Shown piece by piece: positions 57,591 to 64,000 of a stretch of 64,000 nt of DNA. Position 1 is the first letter of the stretch; the number at the start of each line of letters is the position of its first letter. Location of the stretch: assembly GCF_963678975.1 (NCBI RefSeq), contig NC_089272.1, forward strand, positions 62,570,574-62,634,573, in the 5' to 3' direction. The notes beneath the pieces were generated by a model, which saw only the letters and a program-made list of their open reading frames with translations, did no database searches and was not told the DNA's origin. The translations under genes were made by a program, and so were the position numbers. Source of the DNA: Dysidea avara. Its lineage: Eukaryota; Porifera; Demospongiae; Dictyoceratida; Dysideidae.

Positions 57591-57593
57591 ACA

Positions 57594-57968
57594 GCATGCA
57601 GCAATGCATATATAACACTGTGACCTTTGATTGCAGCGACTGCACAGCATGTGGCGAGACGGAATACTGGCATACACAGTGGCAGCAACCTGAGCAACTG
57701 TATGACACACAGCAAACACATACTTAACACTGTGGCATACACCATGGCAGCAACTGTACAACACGGGCAACTGTACGGCATGTGGCAATACAGAACACTG
57801 GTACACAAAATGGCATCAACTGTACAACGTGAAGCAACTGCACGGCATGAGGCAACACATAACACTGTGGCATACAAAATGGCAGCAATTGTACAACATG
57901 AAGCAATGTACAGCATGCAGCAACACATAACACTGTAGCATACACAGTGGCAGCAACTGTATGACATA
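57594..57968. repeat. 66-68-bp minisatellite, 5-6 units
   Basis: Units are built from gcatacacaatggcagcaac, tgtacaacatgaagcaactg and cacggcatgaggcaacacat plus aacactgtg. Repeats start near 57,664, 57,729, 57,796, 57,864 and 57,930, with a degenerate one before. The even composition keeps open frames of 72-150 codons on several frames, which are artefacts of the repeat. Confidence 0.85.
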
Positions 57969-57975
57969 CTGTATA

Positions 57976-58909
57976 GCACTCGTATTGTTGTATCCATCCC
58001 AAAAAACAACCGTTAAGCTACAAAAATTACATGCAACCATATGTATATTAAATGTAATTCGCTGCATTTGTATTACAGCTATAGTATGTTTATGTTGAGC
58101 TGAATCACAGCTAAAAATGAAATGTGGATTTTTTCTCAACAGATTAACATTTCAGCCAACCAGATGATTATTGGTAACAGCAAAGGTGTCAACAACAGAC
58201 ACGTACGGTTTGGCTCCATTACAAGTTCGGGAAACGGCTGTAATGGACACTGTATTTGTATGGCTTCCCCATAGGAAATGTATTGTGAAAATTTTGATTG
58301 GCTGTAAATATTATGTCAACCATTTGAACTAAAAGATTTTGAAATATTTTTAGCGGGTCAAGCAGTACTACAAATGAGCCAAATTTCAAGAGCGTGAGTA
58401 ATTGCATCCATGAGTTATTAAATGTTTTTGAGGATTCAGCTCAACGTGAACATACTATAGATATTTCATTTCGTAAGCAATATATCACGATATATCATGA
58501 ACTCGATATATCACACTGTGTAAAAATAACCTCAATACAGTTATCGTCTCATGCTTTTATCATGATAGAACAATATATCATTATATTGCCCAACCCTACT
58601 GTACTATTTGTCTATTTAGACTTTCAGTGACTGTGAATAGAGTCTCTTTTTTCATGCACAACATGATAAGTTGCAGTTACTCAATTTTTACAAAGCAAAT
58701 CCTCCTACCCTTTTATGTTAGAACCAAATGGAAAATCTACAAATCGAAACTGATATTATAGCCATTTTGGTACCGATCGGCAGGGTAGTACACTACAAAC
58801 AAGACCCATTCATGCCAATCATCATCATCATAATCATCACAATAAGTGCTGTGTTAGTAAAATTGATGACAACAGGCTGGAGATAGTATGGATCTTTGAA
58901 CTTATAGCA
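57976..58909. repeat. Local duplication, copy 2, carrying a 376-bp insertion
   Basis: Matches 55,660-56,225 on both sides of the insertion at 58,082-58,457. Its left edge abuts the minisatellite instead of the MITE left half, so the duplication or a later deletion broke there. Confidence 0.9.
58082..58457. mobile_element. 376-bp MITE, 28-bp TIRs, TA target duplication
   Basis: Starts tagtatgtttatgttgagct and ends agctcaacgtgaacatacta, inverted. The paralogous empty site (cagctagatatttc, 55,752) shows a single TA that is doubled here (58,080-58,081 and 58,458-58,459). A TA duplication is the signature of Tc1/mariner-type transposition. No ORF. Confidence 0.9.
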
Positions 58910-58989
58910 TATAAAATTTGAACTATTGAGTAGATTTCAGCTAGAATTTTCATTTATACCTGTATAAGGTAGAAAATTAAGTGAGGTGA

Positions 58990-59690
58990 ACAACCGTGAT
59001 AGCAGGTTAAGGATTTGGGTGCTCAGTATGGAGGTCCTGGTTCCAAAACCGGTAAGTTTTTTTTGACATTTTACATGTACCTTTTTTAACCCTGTGGTGA
59101 CCATTTTATTAGAGTATTAATTTCAACCCCGAGATTAACAGTTGTTTGGTTTTTGCATTGTAACTCTGTAGCTGTTAAAGTGATTTCTTTCAAACCACAA
59201 AAGGTTTGAGCTATGATTGTTAACCTATATGCATACCGATTTTTAAGTTACTCCCATTTTCTAATGCAAATAATCATCAACTATTAATCAAATTTATACC
59301 AAACTTGATATGTGATTGTGCCGCAACATGCTCTTAAAATGTACTAAAGCTCAAGCTATGTATTTGTATTTTATAATGGATTTTGTAAAGTGTGAAAAGA
59401 ATAATCTAAGCCCCCCAAGCCTCCTAAACAAAGAAAACACTGAAGAAATTAAACCGAATTTTAAAGGCTCATATTTCACGATTGCACTAGGCAATCTTGG
59501 TACATACGTGGGGTGCCAAAGGTGGCGGCTGTTTGCAGTATCACAATGATTAAAATTTGAGAAAGGAGCATGAAGCTATGTATGTGTAAAAATCGCATTT
59601 TTTTCTTCCTGTAAACATACGTTCTCATGTTGTGGCACACCAACTTTCTTGGCCACACAACACACTACCATGTGTCTTGAACAGTACGTA
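58990..59690 (+). mobile_element. SINE-like repeat with tRNA-like head, copy 2
   Basis: Head: A-box-like tagcaggttaagg (58,998) and B-box-like ggttccaaaacc (59,041), followed by a T-run. The tail (ttttttcttcctgtaaacat, ccaactttcttggccacaca) matches copy 1 at 42,180-42,850. A ttttattagagtat motif lies at 59,107, in the same relative place as in copy 1. A 77-codon frame (59,316-59,549) is not supported as coding. Confidence 0.55.
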
Positions 59691-59721
59691 AGTAGTAAAA
59701 ATATACAAACCTATTAATATA

Positions 59722-59824
59722 TAAGCAAGATAGACTTTACATTGTTGGGCTCAATGATCTCCTCTGGCTTACAATTTAGACTCCTGTGGCTCTGAATAGA
59801 GAACTAAATCTCACAATCCAATCC
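59722..59824 (-). repeat. Repeat shared inverted with 11,722-11,812
   Basis: On the minus strand, gattgtgagatttagttctc, then agagccacaggagtct and gccagaggagatcattgag match the tract inside the 1.65-kb insertion of duplication copy A. Length about 95 bp; class unknown. Confidence 0.7.
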
Positions 59825-59829
59825 TTTGA

Positions 59830-61295
59830 TTTGATTAGTGATAACTGTGTAGAGATAATGAATGTTTGGGCTTTTCTGGTCACCCAAAACCAAAATCACA
59901 ATACCTAATATGGTATCATGGCAGTGTTGGAGTGGTATAAACAAACCCAAACGTGTCTACAGGGATGTCAATTCAGCCCAACCAGTGCTTTTTGGCATAC
60001 CACAAACTTACTTTTGTCCTCCTGTGTACCATTTCTTTTCACTGACAGTGTGATATGTTGATTCTCAGTAATGTATTTGATTTCCTCTCAGCTGATTATT
60101 ACGTACGTTTATAATGAAAATGTTGTAGGACTGGATTGATTAAAGAACTGTTTCCTGTACTGTTCTTTGTAATGCTGTGTAACAGGCTGAAAACTATAAG
60201 CATAATGGCACTTCACTTTTCAGTAATAACTGATAGTTGTAACGTGTGTTCAGATGCAAAGTTAACGATGTTCCTTATGTTCAATGAATTATGTAATATA
60301 ATCAGTCTTTGTTCAATAGCGTTTGATTTTTATAAATTTGTTTTAGTGCAGAGCACAACATATTGCTTGGACAGAATGACCACTCAAAAGTAAACGTGAT
60401 TGACCATCTGCAACATTACATGATCATGAGTTAGTAAGCAGAAGCAGGGGTCTGGGGTTAAGAGATTAAATCTGAGATCAACTTCAATTCTTTATCACCA
60501 AATTTTGATGCACGCCTTTTTAAGTGAGTGCATTTCAAGCAGTCTAATGAAATAGCCATTAATCATTCACAGGCATAACTAACTTTAGAGGCAGAATCTT
60601 GGTACAAAAGTAACAAGGCTTGTTAAATGAATTACCGTTTGTGTGGGAGTTATTGTTGACTTCATTTTGAGCAGGTACAGCCCAAACCAGGCCATTTTTC
60701 TTGCAGACACCATTCCATATGCAAAACCATACAATGTCAAAACTTATAAGATGGAGAACATAGTTTGTTGTTCATTCTATTATAGCTTAAAAATTAAAGC
60801 TCAATATGTATAACCTAGGAAGCTTATCCAGTGCACAACAGTTTGTTACTAGATGACTTTCCGAACTGTAGTGAAAACAGGCATATCATCCTGATGTGTT
60901 TTCTCTCAAGCCTACTAGATACAGTACACTGCATTGTACAAAGTTGCCTACAAAGATCATCAAAACAGTTCACTCATAAGCCCGCATACAGCTATGTGCA
61001 TTTTCTTCAATATGTGATGTATTGTGGTTTATAGTCTAGTCACATGAGGGTGTGACACTGTCTGCAGTGTGGGTGCTACACTTACAGCTGCTGACCACAT
61101 ATACAACATATATAGATTTCTTCAGTGTGGTGCCCATGGATGCCAATAGCTGGAAATGATATACAGTGTTAATGCATACTGTTAATCTTAGCAGCCATGC
61201 AGGCCACTTGTACAAACTAGCATGTTTTCTGACATCACATCATACCACATGTGTAGTAGATGTAAACCAATCTTGTAAGCCTGAAATATTTATCA
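59830..61295. other. 1.4-kb stretch without a recognised gene
   Basis: Frames of 63-85 codons (59,862; 60,136; 60,831) show no domain or splice context. Nothing else is seen. Confidence 0.4.
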
Positions 61296-61296
61296 A

Positions 61297-61993
61297 CATT
61301 GAAACCAGGTCACTACTGCTGGCCTGGATGACCTGCTGACTTGAATGGCAATTTGGGTCAGACCTGACCGGATTAATTAAAATTAAGACATGCCCCAAGA
61401 GCTAATAGTATATTTTCAGTGCTTGACTAGCATGTTAAGTACAAGGGTAGTTATAATTATAAAAAGTAAGCAGGCAAATAATAATAATATTAGTCAGTGG
61501 GCGTAGCTCCACATAAAGTTTACAGATAACAAGAAACGTTTCACGGGTGTGGTGTTACGCATACCTAACACATCACAGTATGGCATATTCCTGATGTTAA
61601 ATTGGGTACAACTCATACAAAACAAAACTTGCCAGTCACAACACTAGACCATGTCTTGTACAATACCAACTGATTAGTGGGTGTGACTCCACATAAGCCT
61701 GCAGGCAGTTATGGGCATGCATACCTACAGACTACAATGCCACTGATAAATGGGTGTGGTTACACACATGGCTGCAGTCATCCTGATAAGTGGGTGTGGC
61801 TTAGAAAGAAGCTGAGTTGCATCTGGACTTGACCATATGACACGTTTATACACTTCCATATCATCCAACTAATTAATTTACTTTACACGTGACCCAATCC
61901 AGGTCAGACCCGAATAATCTATAAAACTGGTCAGACCTAGATGACACTGACAAAATGTGACCTCAGTTGACCCGACCCGGTTTCAACACTGAT
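61297..61993. mobile_element. 0.7-kb element with TTGAAACC tips and internal GTGGGYGTGGCT words
   Basis: The left end ttgaaaccaggtcact and right end cgacccggtttcaa are inverted, with gacc/ggtc words throughout both arms (tgggtcagacctgaccggat at 61,352; caggtcagacccgaataatc at 61,901). The interior holds four copies of a gtgggygtggctccacata-type motif at 61,498, 61,678, 61,752 and 61,791. Confidence 0.65.
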
Positions 61994-62384
61994 ATTTATG
62001 CTATTCCACCAGTGGGTAATGTCTGGTCTTGATGATAAATATGTAGCTACGTACATTCACAATACTGGTAGATTACATATAGCAATGGTTGTTTGATCAG
62101 AATGTGACAAGCTGTGGTATATTTTATTATATACTCCATGCAGCAGTTGAGCGTTAAAATAGGTATGTCCATGAAATTAAACATGACTGGCACCAGATAG
62201 AGCTGATGTCTGGGGCAGCTAAGACTGTATGTTAAAGTATTAACAGACTTTTATCATTGAATCATGTTCTACATTCAGCCTTTTGCTTTAACTTTAACGG
62301 GCTAGTATTTTGGCTGCCGTTTTTAAGTCAGTGTAGAAAAAGGCATCCAAATTACTATACAAGTAGAGTTAAAGGAATCCATGC

Positions 62385-62645
62385 AAAAACAGCTAAGCTA
62401 TATGAAAGGACACGGCCATCAAAAACCAGGGTGAAAAAGTTGCAAAGTCAAAGGTGGCGGCCATGAAATAGCTGCAATGATGTTAATGATAATGATGCAT
62501 ATATACATCCAAAAATAAAGTATATTATTATTATCATTTCAGCCATGTAATGGCCACCACCTTTAACTTCACAACTTTTTTCACCCACGCTTTTGAAGGC
62601 CACACCCTTTTATACAGATTGGCAGTTTTTGCATGTATTTAACTT
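62385..62645. mobile_element. ACAGCC family MITE, complete copy
   Basis: Left arm aaaacagctaagctatatga, acacggccatcaaaaaccag, gtgaaaaagttgcaaagtca and ggtggcggccat; right arm atggccaccacctttaactt, ttttttcacccacgcttttg and aaggccacacccttt, inverted over about 100 bp. Central gatgttaatgataatgatgc. A 69-codon frame (62,257-62,466) overlaps it and is spurious. Confidence 0.9.
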
Positions 62646-63300
62646 CTCTTGTATTTTACATACCCCCAAGGCTAACCATAAATGTGACCCAGTCTGAGAA
62701 AACAAGTCTTATCGCCTATTTAAAGTGTCAAGAAATGCTGGTTTTAAGTATTTAGTGCGTTGTAACTCACCAATGATTGAAGCTATGTGTACCAAATTTT
62801 CACAAGTTTTACACCAATTCCTTACCTTCCAGAGTATCCACTGAGTAAGTAGCCAACAAATAAATTTTCCACCATTTTAGATAGTTTTAAAACAGTGGTT
62901 GACTGTATCAAGCGAGCTCCAAAAGGGGAGGGGGGCAGGGGCCCGGAATGAGGGCAAGAGGCTATTTAAAAATTGAAATGGAAGGCGTAGGGATGAATTA
63001 GGCCAAGTTTTGGGCCATCGAGGTCAATGAAAGGAAATAGACCAGTTCATTTATTGCAAAAGTATTTTAATGAAATTCATAAATGTACATACGTCACAAC
63101 TGGATGCTGAGGGTGCTCAATAAAATACATTACGACCATTGGGAAAACTATGATTGGCAGACTTTAAACTACTGTAATCCAGAAACTATACGGTAGGCTC
63201 TATTTTTGCATAGCCACAAGAAATCTTCAGTCTTATAGATATCTTGTAATGTTCGTCCGCAGTAAATTGAGCAAAGCGTTTAGGAGATACAGTCCTCCGA
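62646..63300. other. Intergenic stretch with a one-ended repeat
   Basis: The tract 62,680-62,850 repeats 49,760-49,925. A G-run (gggggcaggggcccgg) lies at 62,930. Otherwise no feature; the last 200 bp precede the THAP start and may hold its promoter. Confidence 0.4.
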
Positions 63301-63310
63301 AGTTGAACTA

Positions 63311-63530
63311 TGCCTGGACAAAAGTGTACTGTGTGCGGAAACACTCAAGACAGTGATCCAACTGCCAAGTTTCACAGAATCCCTCAGCAAAGAAACACCC
63401 TATTGCTAGGGCTACATGGATGTCGGTCTTCAATTTTCATGAAGAGGATATAAAGGAATGCACCAGAGTTCGTAGTAGGCATTTTCCAGATGGAGATTCC
63501 AAGAAAACACCAGATATGACTTTAGGCAAT
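63311..63530 (+). pseudogene. THAP zinc-finger domain with a frameshift
   Basis: From ATG (63,311) the frame reads MPGQKCTVCGNTQDSD then AKFHRIP, the C..CGN and FHRFP signature of the N-terminal half of a THAP domain. After about 63,385 the matching sequence moves by one base to another frame: KKHPIARATWMSVFN, DIKECTRVRSRHFPDGD and TPDMTLG, with the invariant W, the C..H pair and a proline. THAP domains are C2CH fingers that bind DNA, found in transposases of the P-element type and domesticated regulators. One indel separates the halves. What follows (63,530-63,650) has no further THAP-protein domain. Confidence 0.8.
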
Positions 63531-64000
63531 AAACACTGTTTATTCGTGTATAATACTGCACTATTCTGGCGTTGTCAGACCCTACAGAATAGTAGTCTCT
63601 CCCCGACAGACTGCGGTCAGGGGTGAGACTAACAGAATAGCTGGCTAGTAAGCAACACTTCCATTATCTCATAGAACTAGCTAGCTACTCTCGAAGCAAA
63701 TATGTAATGCGTTGTTTTAGCCTGGAACCTATGTGTGTTTTCAGCTAGGCTTGTTTCACAAGGTGGCTATGATGTCTGTTGCTCTACTTTTTTAGTTGTG
63801 CTACCTTGATGTGTTTGAGGCAGCCAATCTTCTACTGGAAAGCCAGTTTGAGGGAAAATTCTATTGCTGCTGTGGCTGATGGGAGCTTCAGCTGGACTGT
63901 TGATTGAACACAATTATTTGTCATAATTTCATATTCAAAATTACTTATATACTGTAACATTAATCACTCAATGCATGCCACATGTTACGTTGTGTGTATA
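63531..64000. other. Right edge of window without a recognised gene
   Basis: Short low-information sequence; any continuation of the THAP gene would lie here or beyond the window. An inverted pair (agtctctccccgacagactg) appears near 63,593. Confidence 0.35.

Noticed and set aside
57557-58139. Cysteine/tyrosine-rich proteins of 92-150 aa on the minus strand
   Set aside because: They run through the minisatellite in several frames at once; the periodicity explains the open frames.
62257-62466. Basic 69-aa protein
   Set aside because: Lies on the arm of the ACAGCC MITE; the same basic stretch appears wherever the arm occurs.

Overview
The window reads as nuclear DNA of an invertebrate animal, most probably a sponge. 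It is AT-rich. Genes are split into short exons with GT/AG borders. There is no operon structure, no rRNA and no convincing tRNA. It is saturated with short inverted-repeat (MITE-like) elements and decayed LINEs, and the recognisable cellular genes are dominated by death-fold signalling domains (Death, CARD) and a Roc-COR GTPase. Sponge or other early-animal origin is inferred from this domain mix; no species can be named.

Layout. 0.1-2.0 kb: a hairpin element, then a decayed multi-exon gene joining a CXXC zinc finger to an OTU cysteine protease. 3.1-9.6 kb: inverted-repeat elements, a LINE remnant and a 2.8-kb transposon with perfect 34-bp ends and a 9-bp target duplication. 10.9-14.5 kb: copy A of a segmental duplication carrying a Death-domain exon split by a 1.65-kb insertion. 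15.7-17.4 kb (minus): an intact transposase-like ORF. 19.4-21.1 kb (plus): a broken CARD gene. 23.6-24.8 kb (minus): an intact single-exon CARD protein of 391 aa. 25.1-28.8 kb: copy B of the duplication with an intact Death-domain terminal exon. 31.7-32.1 kb (minus): a CARD first exon. 34.7-36.2 kb: a LINE remnant interrupted by a 509-bp MITE. 40-43 kb: palindromes, MITEs and a SINE-like repeat. 53.5-43.7 kb (minus): a gene model with Roc-COR, Death, linker and Death exons whose splice phases fit, but with a premature stop and a frameshift. 53.8-62.7 kb: repeats and a small duplicated block. 63.3 kb: a frameshifted THAP domain.

How the genes fit together. CARD and Death domains pair homotypically in apoptosis and innate-immune adaptors, and Roc-COR proteins such as DAPK1 end in a Death domain. 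The minus-strand CARD exon (32.1 kb) and Death exon (25.6 kb) have matching phase-1 junctions and could form one CARD-Death adaptor of CRADD/RAIDD type. Intact and broken versions lie side by side with a segmental duplication. This suggests a death-fold cluster evolving by exon shuffling, duplication and loss. All gene models are read by eye and need transcript support.
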